Shown in pieces: positions 56,294-64,000 of a stretch of DNA of 64,000 bases. A program made the translations under genes and the position numbers. Below the pieces are notes generated by a model, which had not been told where the DNA came from, ran no database searches, and was given only the letters and a program-made list of their open reading frames with translations. Each line of letters begins with the position of its first letter. Position 1 is the stretch's first letter. The stretch comes from Streptomyces sp. NBC_00683 (lineage in GTDB: Bacteria; Actinomycetota; Actinomycetes; Streptomycetales; Streptomycetaceae): the NCBI RefSeq assembly GCF_036226745.1, contig NZ_CP109013.1:3658001-3722000 (forward strand), given 5' to 3'.

Positions 56294-57784
56294 TCAGTGC
56301 GAGGCGGCCGGCATGTCCGCCTCCGCGTCCGTCACGGCGTCCTCGGGCCTGCGCTGCGACGGCACCCGGGGCAACTCCCGCGTGGCCGCCTCGCGGCGCA
56401 GGAGCAGCACCCCGGCCACGCAGGTGAGGCCCGCCAGCACGAATCCGTACACGGGAGTCGAGCCGGAGGGCTGCGTCTCGTACACGAGCGCCGCCGACAG
56501 CACGGTCACCACGTTCCGGATCCGGCCCTCGCACGCGGTGGCGGCGAGCACCGCCGTACCCCACAGCAGGTACCACGGCTGCACCATCGGGGAGAGGGCC
56601 ACCAGCGTCACCAGGGCGACCCCCAGGGCGTGGACCGGTTCCGTACGGCCGGCCGCGGAGCGCCACGCGAGGCGGACGATCAGCACGAGGGCCACCAGCA
56701 GACCCAGGTTCTGCACGGCGGACTTCACCGGGTCCGGGTCGGTGCCGACGGTCAGCCGCAGCAGCTCGCCGAGCCCGAGGCCGAGGTCGCTGCTGGCCGA
56801 CAGCGCGGTGTGTATGCGTCCGGCGACGCCCTGGGTGCCCAGCCAGCCGAAGCCCGTGCCGCCCAGGAGCGTCACCAGGGCCACGACCGCCCCGGCGACG
56901 AGTCCGGGCGCCAGCAGCCCCTTCGCCGCCCGGCGCAGGACGGACCCCGTCGCCGCCCGGCCCACCACGACGCCGACGAACAACAGCGCCACGGCCGCCG
57001 GGGACTTCACCATCACGGCGAGGCCGATGAGCGCCGCGCCGGTGATCCACCGCCCGCGCAGGGCGAGCACCGCGCCCGCCAGCATGAGGCCGATCATCAG
57101 TCCGTCGTTGTGCATGCCGCCGACGACGTGCACGAGCAGCAGCGGGTTGAGCGCGCCCAGCCGGAGGGCCGCGCTCTCGCTGCGGCCGTGCTGCCGGGCG
57201 AGGTGCCGCAGGCCCCATACGATCAGCGCCAGCGCGCCCAGGGCGATGATCCGCATGCCCAGCACGGCGGGGACGATCGTTCCGCCCGTCGCCCATGCGA
57301 CACCCCGCGCGAGGATGAGGAAGAACGGGCCGTACGGGGCCGGGGTGTCGGTCCAGTGGCCGCCGACGCTCGCCGCGGCGTCGCCGCCCGGCCCGGCGGG
57401 GTCGAGTACCGACGGCCCGGCGCTGTAGACGTCGTGGCCTTCGAGGACCATCGCACCCTGGGCTATGTAGCTGTACACGTCGGCGCTGTGGAGCGGCGGG
57501 GCCAGGACGAGCGGGGCCGCCCAGCAGACGAGGGTGCGGAGCGTGTCGCGCACGGAGGCGCCGGCCCTGCCGTACTGCCACCAGGCGACGACGAGCAGGG
57601 TGAGCCCGCCGTACGCCAGGAAGTACCCCACGGCGCCCGCCGCGGCCCCGTGAGGCACCCACAGCCCCCACGGGTCGCGGGCCGGCAGTGTGCCGACGGC
57701 CCAGCCGCCCAGGGCGACCCCGGCCGATCCGGCCGTACCCAGCCGACGGCACGCGCCGGCGCTCCACTCCCCCATGGCCCGCAT
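56294..57784 (-). CDS. polyprenol-phosphomannose-dependent alpha-1,6-mannosyltransferase (MptB-like)
   Basis: A 496-residue membrane glycosyltransferase of the GT-C fold with about 12 helices. HSADVYSYIAQGAMVLEGHDVYSAGP holds the acidic catalytic motif, and GALNPLLLVHVVGGMHNDGLMIGLMLAG is the hallmark of the MptA/MptB family that builds the lipomannan core in mycobacteria. In Streptomyces a related mannan or lipoglycan role is likely. ATG 57784 (or 57775) is used; the TTG at 57793 is unlikely. The C-terminal 45 residues are soluble. Confidence 0.82.
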   Translation of the reverse strand: MRAMGEWSAGACRRLGTAGSAGVALGGWAVGTLPARDPWGLWVPHGAAAGAVGYFLAYGGLTLLVVAWWQYGRAGASVRDTLRTLVCWAAPLVLAPPLHSADVYSYIAQGAMVLEGHDVYSAGPSVLDPAGPGGDAAASVGGHWTDTPAPYGPFFLILARGVAWATGGTIVPAVLGMRIIALGALALIVWGLRHLARQHGRSESAALRLGALNPLLLVHVVGGMHNDGLMIGLMLAGAVLALRGRWITGAALIGLAVMVKSPAAVALLFVGVVVGRAATGSVLRRAAKGLLAPGLVAGAVVALVTLLGGTGFGWLGTQGVAGRIHTALSASSDLGLGLGELLRLTVGTDPDPVKSAVQNLGLLVALVLIVRLAWRSAAGRTEPVHALGVALVTLVALSPMVQPWYLLWGTAVLAATACEGRIRNVVTVLSAALVYETQPSGSTPVYGFVLAGLTCVAGVLLLRREAATRELPRVPSQRRPEDAVTDAEADMPAASH

Positions 57785-57853
57785 GGTCCGCAACCTACAC
57801 CGGGCCCGCGGCCGGACACAGGGTCCGGGTCACACCCTCCGGCGGACCCCGGT

Positions 57854-59140
57854 TCAGGCCTTCGGTGCGACCTTCGAGAGCCCGTTGATGATGCGGTCCA
57901 TCGCGTCGCCGCCCGTCGGGTCGGTGAGGTTGGCGAGCATCTTCAGCGTGAACTTCATCAGGAGGGGGTGGGTCAGCCCCCGCTGGGTCGCGATCTTCAT
58001 GATCTTCGGGTTGCCGATCAGCTTCACGAAGGCGCGGCCCATCGTGTAGTAGCCGCCGTAGGTCTCCTTGAGCACCTTCGGGTAGTTGTTCAGGGCCAGT
58101 TCGCGCTGGGCGGGGGTGGCGCGGGCGTGGGCCTGGACGATGACGTCCGCGGCGATCTGGCCCGACTCCATGGCGTACGCGATGCCCTCGCCGTTGAACG
58201 GGTTGATCATGCCGCCCGCGTCACCGACGAGCAGCAGGCCCTTGGTGTAGTGCGGCTGGCGGTTGAAGGCCATCGGGAGCGCGGCGCCGCGGATCGGCAT
58301 CGTCATGTTCTCCGGGGTGTAGCCCCAGTCCTCCGGCATGGAGGCGCACCAGGCCTTGAGCACCTCGCGCCAGTCGAGCTCCTTGAACGCGGAGGAGGAG
58401 TTGAGGATGCCGAGGCCGACGTTGGACGTGCCGTCGCCCATGCCGAAGATCCAGCCGTAGCCGGGCAGCAGGCGGTCCTCGGCGCCGCGCCGGTCCCACA
58501 ACTCCAGCCAGGACTCCAGGTAGTCGTCGTCGTGGCGGGGCGAGGTGAAGTACGTACGGACCGCGACGCCCATCGGGCGGTCCTCACGGCGGTGCAGGCC
58601 CATGGCGAGGGAGAGCCGTGTGGAGTTGCCGTCGGCGGCGACGACGAGGGGGGCGTGGAAGGTGACCGGGGTCTTCTCCTCGCCGACCTTGGCGGTCACG
58701 CCGGTGATGCGTCCGGTGCGCTCGTCGAGGATCGGCGCACCGACGTTGCAGCGCTCGTGCAGCCGCGCGCCGGCCTTCTGCGCCTGGCGGGCCAGCGTCT
58801 CGTCGAAGTCGTCGCGCTTGCGGACCAGTCCGTAGTCCGGGAACGAGGCGAGCTCCGGCCAGTCCAGCTGGAGGCGGACGCCACCGCCGATGATGCGCAG
58901 GCCCTTGTTGCGCAGCCAGCCGGCTTCCTCGGAGATGTCGATGCCCATGGACACGAGCTGCTTGGTGGCGCGCGGGGTGAGGCCGTCGCCGCAGACCTTC
59001 TCCCTCGGGAACGCCGTCTTCTCCAGGAGGAGTACGTCGAGTCCGGCCTTGGCGAGGTAGTACGCGGTCGTGGAGCCGGCTGGGCCCGCCCCGACGACGA
59101 TCACGTCCGCGCTGTGTTCGGAGAGGGGCTGCTCGGTCAC
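57854..59140 (-). CDS. geranylgeranyl reductase-family FAD oxidoreductase (MenJ-like)
   Basis: A 428-residue flavoprotein. The FAD motif is VVGAGPAGSTTAYYLAKAGLDVLLLEK near 15-40, PREKVCGDGLTPRA and the GDAGGMINPFNGEGIAYAMESG loop near 308 are typical of geranylgeranyl reductases. Mycobacterial MenJ partially saturates the menaquinone side chain; next to menG here, that is the likely role. The GTG has GGAG upstream. It follows menG by 131 bp with a hairpin between them. Confidence 0.87.
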   Translation of the reverse strand: MTEQPLSEHSADVIVVGAGPAGSTTAYYLAKAGLDVLLLEKTAFPREKVCGDGLTPRATKQLVSMGIDISEEAGWLRNKGLRIIGGGVRLQLDWPELASFPDYGLVRKRDDFDETLARQAQKAGARLHERCNVGAPILDERTGRITGVTAKVGEEKTPVTFHAPLVVAADGNSTRLSLAMGLHRREDRPMGVAVRTYFTSPRHDDDYLESWLELWDRRGAEDRLLPGYGWIFGMGDGTSNVGLGILNSSSAFKELDWREVLKAWCASMPEDWGYTPENMTMPIRGAALPMAFNRQPHYTKGLLLVGDAGGMINPFNGEGIAYAMESGQIAADVIVQAHARATPAQRELALNNYPKVLKETYGGYYTMGRAFVKLIGNPKIMKIATQRGLTHPLLMKFTLKMLANLTDPTGGDAMDRIINGLSKVAPKA

Positions 59141-59205
59141 GGTCGGATCTCCCGAAGACTCGAAATCGCGTGCCGCGCGGCACCGGTCGCTTGCAGTCTA
59201 TGGGT

Positions 59206-59235
59206 GCCCGGCCGGGGCGGTCCCGGCGGCCGGGC
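59206..59235 (-). terminator. hairpin between menG and menJ-like gene
   Basis: GCCCGGCCG and CGGCCGGGC are 9-bp complements with a 12-base loop, 37 bp after the menG stop. It may only partly stop transcription. Confidence 0.6.
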
Positions 59236-59271
59236 CGGGTCGTCCGGGGCCCGATCCGCAGGTACCGGGGT

Positions 59272-59964
59272 TCAGTCGCGCACACCCCGGTGCAGTGCCA
59301 CCACACCACCGGTGAGGTTGCGCCAGGCGACGTCCGACCAGCCGGCCTTCTGCAGCCGGGCCGCGAGGCCCGCCTGGTCGGGCCAGGCGCGGATCGACTC
59401 GGCGAGGTACACGTACGCGTCCGGGTTGGTGCACACGGTGCGGGCGACCGGCGGCAGTGCCCGCATCAGGTACTCGCTGTAGACCCTGCGGAACGGCGCC
59501 CACGTCGGCTGCGAGAACTCGCAGATCACGACCCGGCCGCCGGGCTTGGTCACCCGGTACAGCTCGCGCAGCGCCTGGTCGGTGTCCTGGATGTTGCGCA
59601 GCCCGAAGGAGATCGTGACGGCGTCGAACGTCTCGTCCTTGAAGGGGAGTTTCGTACCGTCGCCCGCGGTGAACGGCATCCACGGGTGACGCTCCTTGCC
59701 GACCCGCAGCATCCCGATCGAGAAGTCGCAGGGCACCACGTAGGCGCCCGCCCGGGCGAAGGGCTGCGAGGAGGTGCCGGTTCCGGCGGCCAGGTCGAGG
59801 ATCTTCTGCGCCGGGCGCGCGTCCACCGCCTTCGCGACCTCCTTGCGCCAGAGCCTGGCCTGCCCGAGGGAGATCACGTCGTTGGTGAGGTCGTAGTTCG
59901 CCGCCACGTCGTCGAACATCGAGGCGACTTCGTGCGGCTGCTTGTCCAGGGATGCTCGGGTCAC
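59272..59964 (-). CDS. menG: demethylmenaquinone methyltransferase
   Basis: A 230-residue class I SAM methyltransferase of the UbiE/COQ5 family. It adds the ring methyl group in the last step of menaquinone synthesis. Motif I is [45 protein letters not shown] is the family N terminus, and [17 protein letters not shown] and [10 protein letters not shown] mark the C terminal half. GTG 59964 has GGGAG upstream. It is divergent from the sigma factor at 60085. Confidence 0.93.
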   Translation of the reverse strand: MTRASLDKQPHEVASMFDDVAANYDLTNDVISLGQARLWRKEVAKAVDARPAQKILDLAAGTGTSSQPFARAGAYVVPCDFSIGMLRVGKERHPWMPFTAGDGTKLPFKDETFDAVTISFGLRNIQDTDQALRELYRVTKPGGRVVICEFSQPTWAPFRRVYSEYLMRALPPVARTVCTNPDAYVYLAESIRAWPDQAGLAARLQKAGWSDVAWRNLTGGVVALHRGVRD

Positions 59965-60017
59965 CCTCCCATTCAAGCAGCCCCGGTGCCGACGTCTCAC
60001 GGCGGCGTGAGCCGCTT

Positions 60018-60046
60018 CAACCTTTTGGGCCCGGCGGCACTCAGTA
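60018..60046 (+). promoter_or_regulatory. candidate ECF-type promoter of the sigma gene
   Basis: CAACC (60018-60022) is a usual ECF -35 core, and CACTCAG about 16 bp on could be the -10 region. This is consistent with autoregulation of a SigE-family factor. It lies 63 bp upstream of the ATG. Confidence 0.35.
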
Positions 60047-60084
60047 ACAGGGTGAGACCACCGAGAACCGGAGAGAGGAGGCAG

Positions 60085-60603
60085 ATGTCCACCGCCCACA
60101 GCCGGGATTCCGCCGGCTCCACGAGCTTCGAGGAATTCGCCCGGGCGAGCCAGCGCCGTCTCTACCGGACGGCGTATCTGCTCTGCGGTGACGCGGAGGG
60201 TGCTCGCGATCTGACCCAGACGACGCTGGCGAAACTGTTCCAGCACTGGCGGCGGGCGAGCACGGCCCAGTACCCGGAAGCCTATGCGCGCACCGTGCTG
60301 ACGCGCACCTATCTCGCGGAGCGCCGACGCCGGATCCGCGATCTTCTCGCCCACACCCCGGTCGACACCCCGCGTGCCGCCGTCGGCCCCGAGCTCACGG
60401 TGACGCTGCTGGCCGCACTGGCCGGACTCCCGCCCCGGGCACGGGCGATGGTCGTGCTGCGCTACTGGGAGGACCTGAGCGTCGAGTCCGTCGCCGAACT
60501 CCTGAGGTGCAGCGAGTCCACGGTCAAGAGCCAGTGCTCGCGATCACTGGCGCGGCTGCGGGAGCAGTTGGGGCCGGCCCACGTCTACACAACCGAGAGC
60601 TGA
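60085..60603 (+). CDS. SigE-family ECF RNA polymerase sigma factor
   Basis: A 172-residue sigma factor. Region 2 is [38 protein letters not shown] and region 4 [41 protein letters not shown]. It belongs to the large actinobacterial SigE-like group distinct from true SigE of the cell-envelope response. GGAGG lies 5 nt upstream of the ATG. The next gene, 9 bp on, encodes a membrane-anchored partner. The regulon is unknown. Confidence 0.9.
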   Translation: MSTAHSRDSAGSTSFEEFARASQRRLYRTAYLLCGDAEGARDLTQTTLAKLFQHWRRASTAQYPEAYARTVLTRTYLAERRRRIRDLLAHTPVDTPRAAVGPELTVTLLAALAGLPPRARAMVVLRYWEDLSVESVAELLRCSESTVKSQCSRSLARLREQLGPAHVYTTES

Positions 60604-60612
60604 GGATCCGCG

Positions 60613-61419
60613 ATGAGCAACGATGTCTCCCTGCTCAGGGACGCGATGGAGCATGCGGTCGACGACCTGCCGCCGCTGCCCGACCTGACCGCGGCCGCCG
60701 CCGCGTCGGGGCGGCGGCGCCGGACCCGGGCGCGGCTGACGGTCGTGGCGAGCGCCCTGGGGGTGGCCGGGCTGGCGGCGCTCGGGGCGGTCGCGCTGCC
60801 GGGCGGCGGCCCGCAGGCCGGTGTCGCGGCCACCGGTACGGGCCCCCCGGCCCCGTACCGCACGCCCGTGCATGTGGAGGCCACCTCGGGCGAGCCCGAG
60901 GAGGGGAGCCTGAACGGTCTGTCCGGCGCCGAGCGGAAGCGGTTCGAGGAGTTCCAGCAGTGGACGGCAGCCGTCCTGGACGGGGCGCTGCCGGACGCGG
61001 TCGGGACGATCCGTCCGCTCGACTCCTCCGTCGTCGCCTACCAGGGGGAGAAGGACGGGAACCTGTTCCGTGTGACGTTCGCGGTGCGGCCGGACGACGG
61101 TGTGGCCGAGGGGCCCTGCACGAGCATTCCGGAGAAGGCGATGACGTGCGGGACGGTGGAGCTGGAGGCCGGTACGGAAGTGAGGATCCGGGTCGGCGCC
61201 TCGGGCTCGATGGAAACCAACGCCACCTCGATGGCGTTCACCTACAAGGGCAGTGACGTCCGGCTGGAGATCGCCCCGGACGAGCGGACAGGGAGGTCCG
61301 CACCGGTGACCGCGCAGCAACTCCTCGACGGGGTAAGGGAGAGCGGGCTGCTGGACGTCGTGCGGTACGCGGACGAGCACCCGCTGCTCGAGAAACAGGT
61401 GAGCGTCCGGGGCGGTTGA
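60613..61419 (+). CDS. membrane-anchored protein, putative sigma-factor partner
   Basis: Not a named family. The 268-residue product has an N-terminal cytoplasmic part (1-40, with SLLRDAMEHAVDDLPPLPDL resembling the start of actinobacterial anti-sigma-like proteins), a membrane helix (about 42-62, LTVVASALGVAGLAALGAVAL) and an extracytoplasmic domain (70-268) with two Cys (GPCTS, MTCGT) that may form a disulfide. It is 9 bp downstream of the sigma gene and has GAGG upstream of ATG. An anti-sigma role is inferred from context only; there is no zinc motif. Confidence 0.65.
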   Translation: MSNDVSLLRDAMEHAVDDLPPLPDLTAAAAASGRRRRTRARLTVVASALGVAGLAALGAVALPGGGPQAGVAATGTGPPAPYRTPVHVEATSGEPEEGSLNGLSGAERKRFEEFQQWTAAVLDGALPDAVGTIRPLDSSVVAYQGEKDGNLFRVTFAVRPDDGVAEGPCTSIPEKAMTCGTVELEAGTEVRIRVGASGSMETNATSMAFTYKGSDVRLEIAPDERTGRSAPVTAQQLLDGVRESGLLDVVRYADEHPLLEKQVSVRGG

Positions 61420-61508
61420 TCCCCGGTCTGCGGGGCGAGGACGCGGTCCCGCGGGCATTCCCCGACGACCACCCGGCACGGACAGACGAACTGACGGACG
61501 GACGCACC

Positions 61509-62447
61509 GTGAACACGCAGACAGGTCACCGAATACGGGGCGCCGCCACCCGCCGCCCGCCGGGAGCGGCAGCTCCCGGCCGGCCCCGACGGTCCCGGCA
61601 GCAGGCCCGCGCTCGACGAAGACGCAGGCAGAGACGCTCGCTGGTCCTTCTGGCTGCCTTCGTCGGCACCGTCACCTCGGTCTTCCTCTACCTGAACCAC
61701 CCGTGGCGGCAACCCGCCCCGCCGACCGCCGCTCCGGCCCCGCCGCCCGCGGTCACGTCGGTCCCCTCCCTCATCGCGAGGACTCCCGAGGCCCCGGACA
61801 GCCCTCGGGCCGCGGCTCCCCCCTCCCCCCGTTCTCCCGGGCCCTCCCGGAGCGCGAAGAAGTCCGGTGCGCCTAAGGTGCCGAAGGTGCCCGAGTCCGG
61901 CCCCGGCACCTTCACGGTCGCCCGGAAGGGCGTCACGGCCGCGGGCAGCGGCCACCCCTACCGTGTCGAGGTGGAGAACGGCAGCGGAGTCGATCCCGAC
62001 CGGGCCGCCGAGGACGTCGCCGCGATCCTCGCCGACCCGCGCGGCTGGAGCAGGGGAGGAACCCGCTCCTTCCGCCAGGTGACCGACAGTTCGGCCGGGC
62101 TGGTGATCCGTATCGGCACACCGGACACCACCGACCGGCTGTGCGGCACCTTCGACCTGAACACCCGCGGCGAGCTCAACTGCCGCGGCGACAAGGACGT
62201 CATGGTCAACCTGCGGCGCTGGCAGCTCGGTTCACCGACATTCGACGGCTCGCCGGCCGAGTACCGGGCGCTGATCATCAACCATGAGGTCGGCCACTGG
62301 CTGGGCCACGGCCATGAGACCTGCCCGGGCCCCGGGCGCCCGGCTCCGGCGATGATGCAGCAGATCAAGGGCCTGAAGGGATGCGTGTCGAACGCCTGGC
62401 CCTACACCTCCGACGGAAAGTACCTGGGCGGCCCGTCCGCGCGCTGA
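61509..62447 (+). CDS. DUF3152 metalloprotease-like membrane protein
   Basis: A 312-residue protein. An Arg-rich cytoplasmic N terminus precedes a membrane helix (about 44-62, SLVLLAAFVGTVTSVFLYL), then a Pro/Ala/Ser linker, then an extracytoplasmic domain (130-312) ending with the zinc motif HEVGHWLGHGHE (H-E-x-x-H-x-x-G-x-x-H). Four Cys surround the motif. DUF3152 proteins are predicted peptidases with unknown substrate. GTG 61509 is preferred as the start; the frame is open back to a TTG at 61416. Confidence 0.8.
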   Translation: MNTQTGHRIRGAATRRPPGAAAPGRPRRSRQQARARRRRRQRRSLVLLAAFVGTVTSVFLYLNHPWRQPAPPTAAPAPPPAVTSVPSLIARTPEAPDSPRAAAPPSPRSPGPSRSAKKSGAPKVPKVPESGPGTFTVARKGVTAAGSGHPYRVEVENGSGVDPDRAAEDVAAILADPRGWSRGGTRSFRQVTDSSAGLVIRIGTPDTTDRLCGTFDLNTRGELNCRGDKDVMVNLRRWQLGSPTFDGSPAEYRALIINHEVGHWLGHGHETCPGPGRPAPAMMQQIKGLKGCVSNAWPYTSDGKYLGGPSAR

Positions 62448-62476
62448 CCTCCACGTACGGAGCGGGGGGCAGGCCG

Positions 62477-63109
62477 TCATGAGCTGCGGAAGACCAGGCG
62501 CCCGCCGAGAACGGTCGCGACACAGCTGCCCGCGCCCACCCTGGCCAGTTCCGCCGCGTCCCGCACGTCGAACACCGCCAGGTCGGCGGCGCCGCCGATG
62601 ACCGGCGGCCCGCCGAACGCCCTCGCCGGCTCCCGTGCCCCCGCGAGCGGATCGAGGGACACGGGCCGGTCCGCGTCCCCCTCGGCCGGTGCGTGGACGC
62701 GGAGTCCCGAGCGCATGACCGCCGTGCGCACGGCGGGCCGGGTGAAGGTGCCCGCGACGGCGGTCGTTCCGTGCCGGAGCATCCGCTGCAGCCCGCGCCG
62801 GGCACTCGCGCCCCACCGGGCGTCGTCCATCCCGAGGGCGGCGACCGCGTCGCCGGTCAGCGGGACGGTGCCCAGTTCGTCCGCCTCGCGCGGGTCGGGG
62901 TGGTAGGCCGCCTCCAGGAGGGCGGGCGCCGAGACGTTCACCAGGCCCGGCGTGATGAGCCCGGACCAGCGCCGCACCCTGGCCTGCGGGAAGGCGCCGG
63001 TGACGTCCCCGTACGAGCCCACGGAGACGACGAAGCCGCCGTCCACGGCCACGGAATCCGCCCCTTTTGGGGCGCCGAGGACCGCGTCGGCGGCATGAAT
63101 CGTCAGCAC
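62477..63109 (-). CDS. amidohydrolase-like composite domain protein without catalytic barrel
   Basis: A 210-residue protein resembling imidazolonepropionase/amidohydrolases at its ends: MLTIHAADAVLGAPKGADSVAVDGG is the N-terminal beta-sandwich and GGAADLAVFDVRDAAELARVGAGSCVATVLGGRLV the C-terminal half of the same composite domain. The middle holds only a short stretch (LLEAAYHPDP, GLQRMLRHGTTAVAGTF) and none of the His/Asp metal ligands of the TIM barrel, which would need about 200 more residues. GTG at 63109 is 7 bp after the mqnC stop, so it is probably in the same transcript. It could be a remnant or a small non-catalytic partner. Confidence 0.65.
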   Translation of the reverse strand: MLTIHAADAVLGAPKGADSVAVDGGFVVSVGSYGDVTGAFPQARVRRWSGLITPGLVNVSAPALLEAAYHPDPREADELGTVPLTGDAVAALGMDDARWGASARRGLQRMLRHGTTAVAGTFTRPAVRTAVMRSGLRVHAPAEGDADRPVSLDPLAGAREPARAFGGPPVIGGAADLAVFDVRDAAELARVGAGSCVATVLGGRLVFRSS

Positions 63110-63116
63110 GGCAGGA

Positions 63117-64000
63117 TCAGTTGGCGTCGAGGAGCTTCAGCTCCGGGTGGGCGGTGCCGCCCGCGATCGCCGTGGACGAGATGTGCGAGACGACCCGCTC
63201 GTCGACCGGGTCGTTCGCCGGGTCGTCGTGGACGACGAGGTGCTCGTACGTCGTGGCGCGCTGCGCCGGTACCCGGCCCGCCTTGCGGATCAGGTCGATG
63301 ATCTCCAGGCGGTTCGAGCGGTGCTTGGCGCCGGCCGAGGAGACGACGTTCTCCTCCAGCATGATCGAGCCGAGGTCGTCCGCGCCGTAGTGCAGCGACA
63401 GCTGGCCGACCTCCTTGCCGGTGGTCAGCCAGGAGCCCTGGATGTGGGCGACGTTGTCGAGGAAGAGCCGGGCGATGGCGATCATCCGCAGGTACTCGAA
63501 GAGCGTGGCCTGCGTCTGGCCCTTCAGCTTGTTGTTCTCCGGCTGGTACGTGTAGGGGATGAAGGCGCGGAAGCCGCCCGTCCGGTCCTGTACGTCACGG
63601 ATCATCCGCAGGTGCTCGATGCGCTCGGCGTTGGTCTCGCCGGTGCCCATCAGCATGGTGGAGGTGGACTCGACGCCCAGGCCGTGGGCGATCTCCATGA
63701 TCTCCAGCCAGCGCTCGCCCGACTCCTTGAGCGGAGCGATCGCGGTGCGCGGCCGGGCAGGCAGCAACTCGGCGCCGGCACCGGCGAAGGAGTCGAGGCC
63801 GGCGGCGTGGATGCGCTGGATGGCCTCCTTCGCGGAGACGCCGGAGATGCGCGCCATGTGCTCGATCTCGGAGGCGCCGAGCGAGTGGATGACCAGCTGC
63901 GGGAACGCCTTCTTGATCGCGGAGAAGTGCTCCTCGTAGTACTCGACGCCGTAGTCCGGGTGGTGACCGCCCTGGAACATGATCTGTGTACCGCCCAGCT
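63117..64000 (-). CDS. mqnC: cyclic dehypoxanthinyl futalosine synthase MqnC, 5' part outside window
   Basis: Radical SAM enzyme of the futalosine route to menaquinone that cyclises dehypoxanthine futalosine. The visible 294 residues include GGHHPDYGVEYYEEHFSAIKKAFP, HSLGASEIEHMARISGVSAKEAI, TSTMLMGTGETNAERIEHLRMIRD and the typical C-terminal ADDLGSIMLEENVVSSAGA. The CxxxCxxC iron-sulfur motif lies upstream of 64000. With menG, the MenJ-like gene and the polyprenyl synthase it shows that this organism makes menaquinone by the futalosine pathway. Confidence 0.93.
   Translation of the reverse strand, partial: LGGTQIMFQGGHHPDYGVEYYEEHFSAIKKAFPQLVIHSLGASEIEHMARISGVSAKEAIQRIHAAGLDSFAGAGAELLPARPRTAIAPLKESGERWLEIMEIAHGLGVESTSTMLMGTGETNAERIEHLRMIRDVQDRTGGFRAFIPYTYQPENNKLKGQTQATLFEYLRMIAIARLFLDNVAHIQGSWLTTGKEVGQLSLHYGADDLGSIMLEENVVSSAGAKHRSNRLEIIDLIRKAGRVPAQRATTYEHLVVHDDPANDPVDERVVSHISSTAIAGGTAHPELKLLDAN

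Overview
The window is very GC-rich actinobacterial DNA with strongly C/G-ending codons, many GTG starts and dense 1- to 14-bp gene overlaps. Product content and gene order (complete nuoA-N, a second partial nuoABC set, mqnC, korAB, polyprenyl diphosphate synthase, SigE-family sigma factor, NlpC/P60 protein) point to a Streptomyces chromosome. This assignment is from recognition of families and synteny, not from a search.

Layout. 1-2313 (minus): start of a second NADH dehydrogenase set, nuoA2-nuoB2-nuoC2. nuoC2 carries a long pentapeptide-repeat tail and runs off the left edge. 2480-6095 (plus): two related sensor histidine kinases sharing a 287-bp identical block, then one NarL-type response regulator. 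6343-9349: korAB, 2-oxoacid:ferredoxin oxidoreductase. 9357-19444: accessory genes, mostly regulator/enzyme pairs: HxlR with QorB-like reductase, RarD permease, HxlR with MFS exporter, SRPBCC, CGNR and VOC proteins, HAD phosphatase, FMN reductase, TetR. 18554-23009 (minus): ABC-2 exporter, LolA/RseB-like membrane-anchored protein and the long-chain polyprenyl diphosphate synthase that supplies the menaquinone tail. 23166-28690 (plus): PTR peptide transporter, CocE-type hydrolase, fumarylacetoacetase, GPP34 protein.

28874-35632 (plus) is the most unusual part: GntR regulator, a two-cluster ferredoxin resembling the beta subunit of adenylylsulfate reductase (AprB), a nitrate/sulfonate/taurine-type ABC importer, and an AprA/FrdA-like flavoprotein fused to a C-terminal HEAT-repeat domain. 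Tight spacing suggests one operon, possibly import and redox conversion of a small (sulfur?) anion.

35718-38367: Uma2-fold protein and RecQ helicase. 38504-54450 (minus): the complete 14-gene nuoA-N operon for respiratory complex I, closed by a strong terminator and preceded by a near-consensus Rex operator, so NADH/NAD+ sensing probably controls it. 54451-55385 is a long intergenic region before a divergent NlpC/P60 endopeptidase. The right end holds an MptB-like mannosyltransferase, a MenJ-like reductase, menaquinone methyltransferase, a SigE-family sigma factor with a membrane-anchored partner, a DUF3152 metalloprotease-like protein, an amidohydrolase-like remnant and the 3' part of mqnC (futalosine pathway).

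A shared theme is respiration: complex I, menaquinone ring chemistry (mqnC, menG, menJ-like), the isoprenoid tail enzyme and ferredoxin-linked KorAB lie within about 60 kb, interspersed with small regulated detoxification and cell-envelope genes.
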